The notes beneath the pieces were generated by a model. It ran no database searches. It was given only the letters and a program-made list of their open reading frames with translations, and had not been told where the DNA came from. The position numbers were made by a program, and so were the translations under genes. A DNA stretch of 64,000 nt from Lindgomyces ingoldianus (taxonomy: Eukaryota; Ascomycota; Dothideomycetes; Pleosporales; Lindgomycetaceae), in contig NW_022985209.1 in NCBI RefSeq assembly GCF_010093535.1, positions 248,001 to 312,000 of the forward strand, given 5' to 3'. This document shows positions 33,635 through 45,545 of this stretch, one piece after another (within the stretch, counting starts at the first letter, position 1; every line of letters starts with the position of its first letter).

Positions 33635-36600
33635 TCTCTCATCATCTGATATTATCTAGTCTGTGGAACCGATCAAAGTTTATCTAATAGGCAATCTGGA
33701 GCTCTTGACGACTACGGATAGAGGCGGCGTTTACTAAAATTTGTGTGCATTTGATGGAGATAACACAGAAATGTGTCGGTGTACATATGATACGAGTTAG
33801 GGCAGGTAGTTGCGACCTGGAGAGTTACTAGTGCTAGCGGAGGACTATTTCCACCAATTGGCCAGGATGGTCTTGACTAGGGTTCGAGATAAAGGGTCGA
33901 GTCGAGTAAAGCATTTAGGGTTGGTTCAGGAATCCAGAGCAAAGGAAATAGAATTTACTCATCTACCACCGTTTCACACTTGCAAGTTTCTAGGAACCTC
34001 AGGCATCCCTTTGCAATGTGCATCCTGCCCTTCGATGACGAGGCAGCTATTAATTAGTGGAATTATCGTTGTTCAAATTCATGCACATTCCTTGCTGTCT
34101 TGACTAGCTCCATGAGGAAGTTTAACGAGTTCGTCGAGGCTGAGTCGGAAAATGCGGGAGCGGTATCGATTCCGGATGACTCCGGATAGCTTCATTCAAA
34201 ATTTTGGTTCAGACTCTGCGGCTGAGACAGGCTCGCTTAACCCTTTCTAGTTGTGTTCCTGCGGTTGCGAGTTGTGACGCCCAACCCGCCAAGAACGACG
34301 AACGTTGGGGCTGACAAGGTCTTACCGCAGGGAAAAGCCTCAGGCTTCTCACCAACCCGTTTCCGGTGGTACGTCCGACAAAGTACCCCGCCAACAGGCT
34401 CCACTCTGACTCGTTAACGTGTTTGGGTTTCCGGATGCTGTTCGTGCGCGGTCAAATCCGAGAAGAAAGGCTGTTATTCTGCACGTTTCGCGTAACGGCC
34501 CGTACCCATCGAGTCCAAATCGACATCAGCATCGAACCCTGCCTGTGCAGTTTCTTTCCTGCTTTGACAAATTCATAGCGGTGAGTGAGGCTGATGAACA
34601 CCGTATTGAAGTTCTGACCGTTAAAATCACAGCTTTCTTCCATTGTCTTCAAACTGATCAAAGCGGTGTCGCATTGACCTCACAGGCAACCATCCACTCG
34701 GGGAAATATTAAGGAGCGATGACCATGGTCATTGCTGGTATGGCGCGCATCCCTTCATCTTGTTTCTGGGGAACATGGTGTTCGGGCCTCCGCTCCATTC
34801 CACTGCACGGGTCTCGTGTGCGTGCATCCCCGAGGATGTTGCGACCCAATTTTCAATGCACGCGATCCGGAATTAAACTATTAAGCTTCAGGGCTGGAAG
34901 CTTCAAATATTGCGACAACTGTTGGCGTCCGAAGCTCTTCCGAAGCGAAGAGAGGACCGTGACATGGCGTGATCCCAAACTATCATGGGCGTAACTGCAT
35001 TAATTGAGTAGGGACAAGAGGAAAGGGTGAAGGGCGGGAACCGGTCGATAGTGCACTGCTTAACCACAGGAGTTTCTGCGCGAAGTGACCGAATCGAGAA
35101 GTGCAGAATTATCAAGGCTCAAAGGGCGAGTCATCGTTGGAGGCCCGATGCCTGGCTCGGCTGCAGAGAAATCGTTGAGAGTGGTCGTTCGTATTTTAGA
35201 ATAGACTCTGGAATACGAGAGGCTTTGATAGCAAATGAGAGACCTGGGTTCCTCAGGAGGTAAATGCGTTCTAGGTTTCACGGCACACGAGTCGCAAAAC
35301 AGTAATACTGCAGGCGAACACGTATGTGTCTCCATCCTGAGTACAAAAGAACGAAGCATTTCCCGCGGATCATGAACAGGAAAAGCGGACGCAAGGAAGT
35401 ATTGCAAGAGGTTCCCTCAACGATCCTCTGTCGTGGTGTAGCCGAGGTCCGAGAGTCACAACCCCTCCTTCCGTTGGTAATTCGGCTTCGTCGAAGGTCG
35501 TGAAGAAGCCTGAATAACCTTTATGATCCAGTTCCGTAGTAGGTGAGATCGTTGCTCCAAGAGTGTTTTGGTTCGTTAGGCTCGAGAAAACTCGGTACTC
35601 CTCAAGAGTCCGCACTTATCACTCGCTTATGCTACCTTCTCCAACAGGACATGTTGGCCGGGTTCCTTCGAGATGAAACCGCGCGAAACCTGGCGCCTCC
35701 ATGATTTTTAACTTAAAGCTGAGCCGCACTCAGTGTCCCGACGATAATCCCAACCTTCTCCGAATACGTATCTGACCCCGCTGTTACAACAGCAGTAGAG
35801 GTCACCTATCGGTGAGGGGTGAAAGCCCCGCTAGAAAAAGCTTTGACGATTCCGCCTCGTTCAAAGAATCCATCGACTTAGCCTCTAGGCTAGCCATGGT
35901 TAAGTGCAGATGGAAGCGACTGGTCCCTCTGCATTTCAACCCCGTTCTCATAACAATATTCAATGAAGGGACGAATGAACAGTATCCTTGGATGCAGACA
36001 GGAGGAACCTCCAAGAAAATATCTCATTCTGGAGCATTATAGGACGCATTGTCCGGTAGCATAAGAATACTAGAATCTGACACTTAATGCGGCAGGAACG
36101 TCGATGTGACAACCTCACATGCTCTAGTCAACTAGAAAAACAACTGGTTCCTAAGTGTCAGCGAGGGCGGTTCACTTGGGCGAAAAGCGAATTAGTGCCC
36201 GTAATATGATCCATGTCCGGGTGAGCACTGTGAGAAGTCCCTGGAAGCGGCGTACAATCTCCAATCAAACTAATGATGGAAGAAATCCTTATAAATGCGC
36301 CAAGATGGCTTCGTGGCAGGCAATCTAATAAATTGCACAATCGATATTAAAAGAGAGCGGTCGTACTCACCTGCTTAGCTGGTATGCGTGTTACACCCGT
36401 TGACCTTCGTAATCTCTGTCCGGAAACTCGCCTCTTCGGGTTTAGCGCAGTCCCTCACGTATCTATATCGGGTATCGCTCCTCACCGCTATCAACCCGTC
36501 GCTTTTGACCTCTATAAATACTTGCCCCCATGTTACCAGGCTTTCTCCTCATCTCTTTCCATTAATTCTCTAACCCTGCCCCGGAGCCTTTGCTGCCAAT

Positions 36601-37813
36601 CGGTCTACGCCTTTCTATGCCTCGCCTTGCTGTCCCTCATCCCATCTCCAACCACAAATTAAAAACTCGCTCATTAACCAGCCAACATGCTACTGACTTT
36701 CCTAGTTTCCGCTTTATCAGTCTTTTTACTACGAGGGGCTATAATGCTATTATACGACTTCTGTATGGACCCAACGATCCGCTAGCTTCAGTTATATTAG
36801 ATTTAGACAGCTTTAACTCTTATATTTAGAATATCTATGAAGCCTGCTCGAGGCTGAATAGGGCCAGATCCGGACATAGACTGGATCCGGGCCTAGTGAC
36901 AGGCAGTCTTTGCCGGATTGAAATCAGTCTATGGTGACATAATATACCGCTTCCGATGTCCCTCTTTTATTGCTGCCAATATTCCACTCCATCTATGTCA
37001 GCTACATAACTTGGACTTTGTTGAGCACAATCGAACAGTCAGTGACCGATCGGGTCTATTATATCTAAAGGGCGCACCACCGACACCACTTTCAGCATTA
37101 AATTTGTTTCCGCTGAGGGAGAAGAAGATTCTGTCTATGTAGAATACGGCCAATAGCTGGAGAACAATGGTTTGAATGCCAGGCCACTCTCTTAAACACG
37201 TTCTCTGTGCAATGAATATGTCGTCATAACCTGCCGTGAACGCAGACCAGACACCTGAGGCGGAATTTGCCGACTGGCTTTCGTCCATGAGACAATGTCA
37301 TAGAGAAGGTACCTTACCGCCACACACGCCTACTGTGTCATCATCACAGAGGCCAAAAAGCAGGTAGTCCTTCGATATTGGGGTTCAGTTTGGCTCCGAG
37401 ATTTCTGAACAACCAACGGCGCTTGAGGAGGCCATATGACGCGGAGTGGCAAGAGAATCGAGTCAGTTCCATTCTGTGTACACATATACTGCAATGCGTT
37501 AAGATGGTAAGCAGCTCTCATATCTACGGTACAACGATAGGAGCTACTAAGCGAGACTTTAGCAGGCTGGCCTAACGCGTGATATCGGTTATAGAAGCAT
37601 CTAAGAAATGTATATTAAATATGGGACGGCGGAACCCGGCAAACGTCTACTGGTATACTTGGAACAACCTCCCTAGAGGTAACAACACATCCATATGTGC
37701 AAGGGCAAACGCAGTCAAGTGGGGAAAAGTTGAAACTATATTAGCTAACTGTGATATCGAACACACAAGTCGCACTAAATTTTAGCGCGGCTATGCATCT
37801 CTTGTTTTACCCC
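33635..37813. other. 4.2 kb without a supportable gene
   Basis: Composition is ordinary, with many open frames of 60-115 codons on both strands. None has a recognisable domain or joins well by splicing, and they are likely chance frames. The stretch may include old repeat pieces. It is the largest gene-free span in the GC-normal block. Confidence 0.4.
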
Positions 37814-40025
37814 TCACCCTAATAGTATTTCTTTCCACTTCATCCCTCTTTTACAGGTGCGCCACAAAGCACCTTTGACAATCCTTCCCAATCCTGCTCG
37901 CTCAGCTATGCCTCCCGTCCAAGATATCATCACTGCATTGAACTCTTGGAAATCGTTTACTGGCTCTCCACCGTTTGACGGGTGAACAACATACGGTGAA
38001 CGCTCTGTGGTGGGATTCTGTCCTTCAGATAGTAGAATAAACTCCTGCAGCGAAACATCCTCCCTAGCCGCCCTCTCCGTCCATCCTTCATCTAGCAAGA
38101 CCCACCCGCAAGTCTGTCCGCTTGCGTCACGAAGAAGGAAGAGGCGTAAGCCATTCCCTGTGTTCTCCGGGTCGAAGCTAGAGAACTTGAGCACCGCAGA
38201 TGTATCGGGCTCGATTTTGAAGTACGCAGAGATTGTCCAGAACTGAAGGTAACGGATATGCTTTCGCTGGGGCTCGAGCTTGTCAAGACGACGGGGAAGC
38301 ATGTCTGGGGTTGGTGCGAAGTTACGGGGCCGGAATCCAAATCGTCTACCATGGTCTGTCGCACTTGGGGAGAAGCCTCGCAACCATGGTGGACCTTCCC
38401 TGAGGTATATCGCCGATTTAGCGTTTGTCCCGAAGGAGCTGTACCAGACAATCCAACATTTCTCCTTCAACCACGCCTCTACCTTTTGAGTCTCAGAGCT
38501 TTCAATTGAACCTTCGAGAGACCCATCGTCGAACCAGTGGATTTTGCCAAGCCAACCAGCCCACGACCAGGTGGAAAATCCAACCCGACGTGTAAGGCGT
38601 TCCCGTGGCTGCCACAACAACGCCATGTCAAAAATCGAGACCGGCAACCCTTCCAGTGTCCGTCCAGGGCAAATCATTCTCAGTATCCCTCTGAATGCAT
38701 TCAAGATATCTCGCTCATGTGTCATGCTGCGAGAGGAGAAGGTCTGGACCCCTCGACGATAAGTGCTCCACAGAGAACAATTATCCGGGCGCAGTTTGAT
38801 TAATTCTGCTCCATCTTGCATGGCCGCATCCGACTCTAGCGTCTTTCCGGGAACGACATCTTCGGAATATACCGCTTCTTTACATGAGTGATACACTTGA
38901 CCATTCGAAGCAAAAACCAACAGTCGGTTTGCCAGCTGGTACTCTTGAAACGTCCAGGCTCGCTGGTTGTACGTCGAGCAGTCCAGGAAGTCTTTAAAAT
39001 CAAAATGAAGGGAAAGAGCAAGATTCGGCGAGATTTGCGAGCCCCATTGGCGCCATGTCCGCTTCTCTGTTACTCCAGGAAGAGGAGAGTTGGAATTCTC
39101 GGCCGTTCCAGCAACGATGGTCAGCAACGATTGGGTATATATTCTATCCATGTCCTCTATACACTGTCTTCGAATGACATCCGAGTCTTGCACGATACAT
39201 AGAGCGTCGACCCATAGATATCGTTCACCTAGCTTCTCAACCAATTCTATTGCATCTGATACGGTCTGTGGTAGCTGAACGTTTCTCAAGCTATGTTTTT
39301 GGGAGAACTCTTTGAATTTTTCACCACTCAAGGTGAGCTGGATAGTGTCTCCCCAGACATAGCTGCAAAATGGAGGCTATAGTTAGTAAAGGCCTCAGAT
39401 CAGTACCTGCAAACCGAAAAACGCACCTAAGCGCGATGTACCGGCAGTTATCTGGTGCATGAACAATACACTCCTGTTTGACGTCAATCACTATAAATGT
39501 CTCCGTTGGCTTGACTAAAAGATCGTTGTTGTTCCCATGGCAAGTTGCATGGTTTTTCTCGCAATGTTGAAGCCAGCGCCTGATAAGCTCGAAGTCTAAG
39601 AAATCCGACTTTACTGACGAAAGCCGACCGAAATGTGGTTGGTCTGGAAGCAGTCGAGACACTGCGCGAATCACGAGCTTGTATGCCGCTTGTGGTATCC
39701 GTGGCGATTCCGGCCAGACAAGGATCGACAAGGCCGAGCTCTTCAGACGCTGCTCTCTGCTTGGCCCGAGAGCGTTAATCCAGGTTCCAAATATTGCGAT
39801 TTGAGAAAGATCCGATAAACTATTAATATTCCTCAATGGACCGTTCCGAAAGGCTGCGAACGTTAATCGACAGAGATGACATCCCTTGATGCGGGCGCTG
39901 ATTTGTTCAAGTGTGCCTAAGGAGTATATCGGGGCTTTGAGATGCGGGTTATCGTCCGTTCCTGGGTGGGAAATGAAACTCGAAAGAGAGATATCCAATT
40001 GCCTGCATGAATAGCAGAAGTCCAT
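37814..40025 (-). CDS. HET-domain protein
   Basis: Two exons (40025-39427 and 39362-37814) give 715 residues. The intron (GTGCGT...TTTGCAG, with an ACTAAC branch site) restores the hallmark IALSYVWGD at residues 197-205, split by the splice. The HET domain goes on with LPQTVSDAIELVEKLGERYLWVD, ALCIVQDS and IEDMDRIYTQSLLTIVA. A Cys-rich N-terminal part (CYSCRQ, CHLCRLT) precedes it, and AWTFQEYQLANRLLVF follows, as is usual. HET proteins trigger cell death after fusion of unlike hyphae or respond to other non-self cues. The partner is not known. The frame is open throughout, so it may be functional, unlike the NACHT gene in the window. Confidence 0.93.
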
Positions 40026-40221
40026 ATCGGATACCGTCGTACTTAAGCATGGGACGACCAGCGTACAGTTAAGGTGGTGATTCAGGCAACAGAATCCCGA
40101 AGCTTGGCTGGGAGGGGGCTGTGCCCAGGCGCAAACAAGTCAATACGAATGGCGAGACAATTGGACCATTCACAATCCACCACGTCTTACATTAAAACCT
40201 CAGGATGCAAGGCATGAAATC

Positions 40222-41049
40222 ATGTTGCATTGGAATTGGTTTTCCCACACTGGCAAGCGGGATGAGAGACTTCAAAATACCTGCGACTGGGCCAGCCCCG
40301 CTACTCAACCTCCATCACTCTTCGTAGCTTTCAGTGGCCGGCAGGCCAGCTTAATCCGTTCCCACAACATGCGCTTGTACATTAAGGGACCGAGTTGGAG
40401 TTTTGAATTTACTTCAAACGACAAGCCAAAACCAACCACAGCCTCGAAGCCGAGCGCACAGCCATTATGTTTTTCGCACTCTCTTAAGACTTGCATTCCG
40501 CCTGATAGAGGAAAGTCTCATACCCTCAGCATCCGCAAAAGAATTGGACGTCTAGCTATCAAAGCCGTTCGAGTTAGAAACCGAATTCAATGGTCATCTA
40601 CACAAGATCAGCCTTCCGAGCCACCAAACCGACATCCGGAACCAGTACATCAACATCTGCTTGCTGAGCTTGAGGACTCCATTACATACCTCGAGCTCGA
40701 TAGCACAGAAGTAATCCCTAAAGCGGAGGAAGCTCGGTGTTCTTCCTCAGCTGCTTCTGCCCCTTCATCCACTGTCGTTCCTAGAACTTCTTCCTCCTCG
40801 TGTTACGCCAACCTTCGGTCTGGCCCACCCTTCTACGCAAACTATATACAGAATGAATATCCATCCGCGATATCTCCTGGAACTTGGGACCTTAAGTCTG
40901 CCGAAACTGCTTCAGTAACCTTTTTAGGTTGTCGACCTTTAGAGACTGACCGTACACTACCACGAACTGCAGAGCCACAGTCTCCTATGTTGTCTCGACC
41001 TTCCCTATGGCCCTTCAGCTTTATTGACACGCCTGATTGCAGTTCCTAA
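40222..41049 (+). CDS. Hypothetical serine-rich protein
   Basis: A single open frame of 275 codons starts from an ATG. A second ATG at 40369 (MRLYIKGPSWSFEF) could be the real start and would give about 226 residues. The middle is basic (RKRIGRLAIKAVRVRNR), followed by an acidic stretch (LLAELEDSITYLELD) and a Ser-rich run near residues 175-195. There is no membrane segment or domain I recognise. It is divergent from the HET gene with only about 200-340 bp between, and its stop is 66 nt before the zinc-finger ATG, so the two may share a transcript or be one gene with an unseen intron. Confidence 0.55.
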   Translation: MLHWNWFSHTGKRDERLQNTCDWASPATQPPSLFVAFSGRQASLIRSHNMRLYIKGPSWSFEFTSNDKPKPTTASKPSAQPLCFSHSLKTCIPPDRGKSHTLSIRKRIGRLAIKAVRVRNRIQWSSTQDQPSEPPNRHPEPVHQHLLAELEDSITYLELDSTEVIPKAEEARCSSSAASAPSSTVVPRTSSSSCYANLRSGPPFYANYIQNEYPSAISPGTWDLKSAETASVTFLGCRPLETDRTLPRTAEPQSPMLSRPSLWPFSFIDTPDCSS

Positions 41050-41115
41050 CTGTGTAAAAGCTTATACACTACGAATACTGATCATTTCAATCCTCCGTAC
41101 CAAGATTCCTTTTAT

Positions 41116-43056
41116 ATGTTCTCGCCTGTGTCGCCAATCTCACCGATCTCAGAACCCTCCCTGAACTCAAGCAATGCTTGCGCATTTGGATCATACTCCC
41201 AATGGAAGCCACTGACGTCCAATGAAGACGTCCCAACCCCGTATGCGACGCGATCGTCTGTATGGGAGAGAACTCGATCAACGGATATTATCTCAGCCTC
41301 ACAATGCAGCGCTTTGACTCCACCACTCCCATGTGACTATTGTGATAAGGTTTTCACTGGATATTACCAAAGAGGAAATCTGTCTAGACATATCAATACA
41401 AACCATCCAGACGTTTCCGGGTTATCCACTAAGCTCAAGTGCAGAGTATGCCCACGAGAATACATGAGAGCAGACGCCCGAAAAAAGCATGAGTGGATGA
41501 TGCATCAGTATTCAGATGCGAAGCCTCAGAAGAGAATCAAGAAGAGAACCTATACGCCTACGCTACCCACTTCACCGCTTCGATCCAATACAGAAGTCAA
41601 GCCTTCGTCGTCCACTCAGCCACTGCCCAGGACCAGCCTCTACCCTCACTCGTATCCAAGCCCGCCTGAAAATTCTTATTTCGGGGATGTGTGCGGCGTC
41701 TTGGCCATCAACCCGGATTACAAATTCGGCCTGAAACGGGAGAAGTCTCCCAGTACTCCAATCCATTGCGGTTTCTGTGACAAGAAATTCTCTGGAAGAC
41801 TTCAAAGAGAAAATCGGAAATTACATATCAAGTTCAAACACTCGGGAGACGTTGAAAAATTGAAGAATTCAGCTGTTGGATGGTTTTGCGTGCATGCCTG
41901 TGGAACTTGCGGTGCAGCTTACAATCAAGTGGATGCTCTCAGAAGACATGAAATGAGGCAACACCCAGTGGCCAACGCGGACCAGAAACCGAGCAGAAGA
42001 GAACTGATAAATCTACACGCTCGTAACGATCATGTTGTTGGGCATCCGGACTTACCCCTAGTTTCACGTATTCAAGACGTTACTGATGTTACTGATGATA
42101 GGGAAGATGAGGAGGTCGAAGAAGTGAAACGTGGGAGTAGCATCTCTGCTGAGTCTTTTGTTAGCGGTATCTACGACACTAGTACGAACGGAGTCAGCGC
42201 TGGTATAGCCCGGGAGCTAACAACGCCTTCCCCCAGAGAACGGCTGACTAATCAAGAGCTGACATTCGAATGCCCACAAGATGTCATAGGAGCTGCTGAG
42301 GATCAGGTTAAACGATCAATTTCTTTGCCCTCCACAGCAAAGCCCTTAGAGAGAGATGTCGACCGCTTTTCAGATCTAATCCAACGCTCAATATCCACGC
42401 CGTATACATCTGCCGTACCTGTTCTCGCTGAGAACCCATTCATGAATACAGTTCTTCAACATAATCAAGTGTCACTCTTCTATGCTTCTAGAGGACGGCC
42501 CATCATATGGGATCCAGACAGCGGCGATATTTGCCAGAGAACAAATAGTTGGAATATACGGCACGGTCTAACAGTTGGGGTACATAGCACCACTTGTCAT
42601 GCCTCCCCTAACCACCCTGGTATCCCCACGCGTTCACTCACTGTAACCATAAAACCTCCAATGCCTGGAAATGTCCCGTTCCCTGGTTTAATCAGATCAA
42701 CTTCCCTCAAAAACCCCTCTTTCCTGGAATCGGTCCGCCAACTTCAGCAGATGCGCTACTCCTTGCGTTGGAACGAGCAGCAGCCCCACTATTTCCGTGG
42801 GGGTAAGGTGTCTGTATCCAGTCGAGCTCCAGTCTTGGAGGCTGCTTATCCTCCCATGAAGTGCCAGCACTGCGAGAGGGTATTCACTGGACAAAATAGA
42901 CGGAGGAACCTTGACGGACATCGGAGGCGGGCGCACGGCTATGGGTCGCGGACGAAGGCTAGGAGAGGAGGGAGTCGGAAGTGGAAGAGATGTGAGGGTA
43001 AGAATAGTATGAAAGGGTGTAAAAGCCAAGGCAAGTATCTGTTCGTAGTACTGTAG
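41116..43056 (+). CDS. C2H2 zinc-finger protein with five fingers
   Basis: One exon, 646 residues. Fingers by position: C73-H97 (CDYCDKVFTG), C109-H130 (CRVCPREY), C218-H242 (CGFCDKKFSG), C262-H283 (CGTCGAAY) and C583-H607 (CQHCERVFTG). Fingers 1, 3 and 5 share a CxxC[DE][KR]xF[ST]G pattern. Fingers 2 and 4 are of another type, so a two-finger module seems duplicated, with a lone finger at the C-terminus. An acidic run (DDREDEEVEEVK) lies near 330-345. The C-terminal 40 residues are basic. Nucleic-acid binding is inferred from the fingers. It is likely a nuclear regulator; targets unknown. Confidence 0.85.
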   Translation: MFSPVSPISPISEPSLNSSNACAFGSYSQWKPLTSNEDVPTPYATRSSVWERTRSTDIISASQCSALTPPLPCDYCDKVFTGYYQRGNLSRHINTNHPDVSGLSTKLKCRVCPREYMRADARKKHEWMMHQYSDAKPQKRIKKRTYTPTLPTSPLRSNTEVKPSSSTQPLPRTSLYPHSYPSPPENSYFGDVCGVLAINPDYKFGLKREKSPSTPIHCGFCDKKFSGRLQRENRKLHIKFKHSGDVEKLKNSAVGWFCVHACGTCGAAYNQVDALRRHEMRQHPVANADQKPSRRELINLHARNDHVVGHPDLPLVSRIQDVTDVTDDREDEEVEEVKRGSSISAESFVSGIYDTSTNGVSAGIARELTTPSPRERLTNQELTFECPQDVIGAAEDQVKRSISLPSTAKPLERDVDRFSDLIQRSISTPYTSAVPVLAENPFMNTVLQHNQVSLFYASRGRPIIWDPDSGDICQRTNSWNIRHGLTVGVHSTTCHASPNHPGIPTRSLTVTIKPPMPGNVPFPGLIRSTSLKNPSFLESVRQLQQMRYSLRWNEQQPHYFRGGKVSVSSRAPVLEAAYPPMKCQHCERVFTGQNRRRNLDGHRRRAHGYGSRTKARRGGSRKWKRCEGKNSMKGCKSQGKYLFVVL

Positions 43057-44596
43057 TAGTCCTACTGATTCTGGTGAAGCTTTATATACTCAACAACGCA
43101 GGTAGGTTGAAGTTTGCCGCTTCGCAGGTACTTTGTAGCAGGAGTTTTAGGTAATTGCTGATCTCTTCTCTTTAATGGCTCTTATGTCGCATTCTTTGTT
43201 ACGAGATATAGGGGCGGTGGTAGGGGGTGCGGAGTTGTGTACTCAAGCGTCCTACTGGGAGCTTAGGTGATGACACCAGATCCCGCGCAACGGCTGTTAC
43301 GAATTAAATAGTTCTCCTTCAATTGATACTTAGTCATTCCTGAGCACTCTTACTCGGTGCAGGTGTCTTCTACCAAAATCCCAATCTCGAAACAAGTCAA
43401 AACATAACCATAACCAACATTAACTAATAGATAAAACATAACCGCAACAAGTTGGTAAACTAAAATAAACAAGCAAAAAGTCAATGCACACGCCCCTGTA
43501 CATCCTACACTAGTACACTCCCTAGGGTGCTATGCACCCTTCGTCTCTAGGGTACGGAACCCCTTCGTTGAGGTTATGGCGCTCGAATAGCTACTGATCC
43601 GCCCAACCTCTGCTTAGGCACCCCTAGTCAGTCCTTCGAGCTAAAGGGCGTATTGACCTGTCTGTAGTTAAATGATCAATCACCACTCTAATATATATTC
43701 TTTAAAGCTCGCTTGCGGAAGGCAAAAAGAAATGTATTCTAAAGTAAAACGAAGAGTCTAAGACTATGTTCCTTAACCGACAATGCTGTTAAGGCAATAT
43801 TCCTACAGAGATGACCCCCCCTAGTGATAACTAGATGAGCTAGGATGGATCAAATGGGGTTCACATCGCTGTTCCTCGTCAGTTAGAGTGTATTGTTTGG
43901 CTCAAACCAGGGAAACTTTTTTTTTCATGTTTTCTGCTCAATCCTGCTCAGGGCTGCTGAAGTCCAGCTCAAGCCTGCTCAAGTCCAGCTCAAGCCTTTT
44001 CAGGCCAGCTCAGCTCACTTAGGCCGTATCCTATTTGTTTCCATTCGAAAGAAGGATCCGGCATTCTAGAGAACGGTACTACATACTAAAGACGAACACT
44101 TAAACCTTTCATATTATCCTATCCGAGTCGTGTCCTGTCTGGCTACCTACCTATCTGCCTACGTATATCTATCGAATCGTATCCTACTTGCCTGCATATC
44201 TGCATGCATAAATTAATTCATTAGATAGTATCTTACGTGCCTTAGACTACCCACGTAAATAGAAAATAATATCTTACTACTTAACGTACCTCACGAGTGT
44301 GCCGGCCACACAGGTGTGCTAGCTACTCTGCTAAGACCCTACTAAAACTATCCTAACATTATAATGCCTTAACAACAATACTAATTAAGACTTTTAAAAG
44401 AAGCTAGAGTACAGCTTACACTTTAGGCTGTTAAATAAAATATAATAATTACCCTATAACATACTATAGTCTTTTATAATATCTTTTACATAACACTAAG
44501 TAATTAACGCACTAGATAGCCTTTATAAGTAAATTTCACTCTTGGATTAAGAAAGCTAAAGAAATCAAAACAAGTAATTATTTAGTATATAACATA
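43057..44596. other. 1.5 kb gene-free, passing into AT-rich repeats
   Basis: Ordinary at first, AT-rich from about 44200. A short GC-richer stretch near 43500-43660 and the simple repeats near 43940-44020 stand out. Near 44290-44450 is a diverged relative of the TIR family at 4889, with a terminus like GTGTGCCGGCCACACAGG. No gene is seen. Confidence 0.4.
43943..44017. repeat. Short imperfect tandem repeat
   Basis: Words of the type CAGCTCAAGCC and TGCTCAAGTC alternate several times over about 75 bp (unit of roughly 21 bp), just after a run of T. Origin unknown. Confidence 0.55.
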
Positions 44597-44993
44597 TTCT
44601 ACTACTAAGTTAGCTAAGATAGAACATATATAAAATCTTACTTAATAAGCAGCTCTATCTCTAGAACTGCTAATTAAAATCATCTATAAAGTTTACTAAA
44701 GCTTTACTTGTATAGTTACTAGTAATACTATTTATAATTACTAAGCTATAGAATTCGTAGCTATAGAGATACTAAAAACAGACGCTAAAAATAGTTTTTT
44801 CTTAACAACTAGATGCTTATATAATTTAAAGCTTAGAATTCTAGAATAATTATATAGATATAGGTGTAGCTTTATAGTTAAGTTTTTAAAAGGTTCTAAT
44901 TAGTAGCTCTAAAGGTAGAGCTGCTTATTAAGTAGGATTTTCTATATGTTTTATGTTAGCTAGCTTAGTAGTTTAGCTAGCTTAGTAGTAGAA
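44597..44993. mobile_element. MITE, 397 bp, TA duplication
   Basis: The ends are TTCTACTACTAAGTTAGC and the inverse ...CTTAGTAGTAGAA, with TA on both sides (44595-44596, 44994-44995). Inverted arms of about 80-100 bp include GCAGCTCTATCTCTAGAACT and its partner near 44905. The right arm has a 17-bp internal duplication. It is the same family as 17593-18209 and has no coding capacity. Confidence 0.75.
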
Positions 44994-45169
44994 TACATTA
45001 CTTAACTTAGCTATATAAAGATTTTAGTTAGATTATAGCTATTACTAGAACATCTAATTTTTTTATATACTAGCGTATTTTACAAGTAAGTAGTCTATAT
45101 AAGTAAATAGCCTACTCTAATTAAATTTTAGTAGCTTGTACTTTAAGTAATAGTGCATCTACTAATGTA

Positions 45170-45545
45170 CTCTATAGGCAAGTTGCTTACACACTTAAGT
45201 TACTTACTTTTACTAAGACTTTACTGTGGAGGATAAAATAGCCTGGCAGTAGCTGTTTAGAAGATCGGATGAAGTGACTCTGCTATCTAAGAGAGTTGAA
45301 GGCTCTCCTTATATACACCGAGCTTCGGAACATACTATCTCCAGATCCTGAGCCGCGTCCCAGGCTCCGAGCCCCAGCCAAGGCTCTTAGTGTACGCGAC
45401 ATTTACTAAACTACTTTTTTTACACTAATGCATTTCTAACAACACTACTTAGATGTGCTAAAAGAATATTAAATATAGCTTATACTTTAAGCTTTTAAAT
45501 AAAATATAACACTTTTAAAGTAATATACTATAGCTATGTATAAAG
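45170..45545 (+). mobile_element. Half-copy of the long-TIR element, split by a solo LTR
   Basis: It starts CTCTATAGGCAAGTTGC after a TA (45168-45169) and follows the left half of 4889-5949, reaching the CACTAATGCATTTCT region near 45425. It is cut by the LTR at 45225-45401. The right half is missing. Confidence 0.65.
45220..45406 (-). repeat. Solo LTR (45225-45401) with 5-bp duplication TTTAC
   Basis: The reverse copy of the LTR at 922-1117, here 177 bp because a 19-bp stretch is lacking. TTTAC lies on both sides (45220-45224, 45402-45406). The host sequence without the insertion is seen at 4930-4945. The copy is not decayed. Confidence 0.87.

Noticed and set aside
40222..43056. Joining the serine-rich and zinc-finger frames as one spliced gene
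   Set aside because: No good GT donor was found before the first stop. It is left as a question in the findings.
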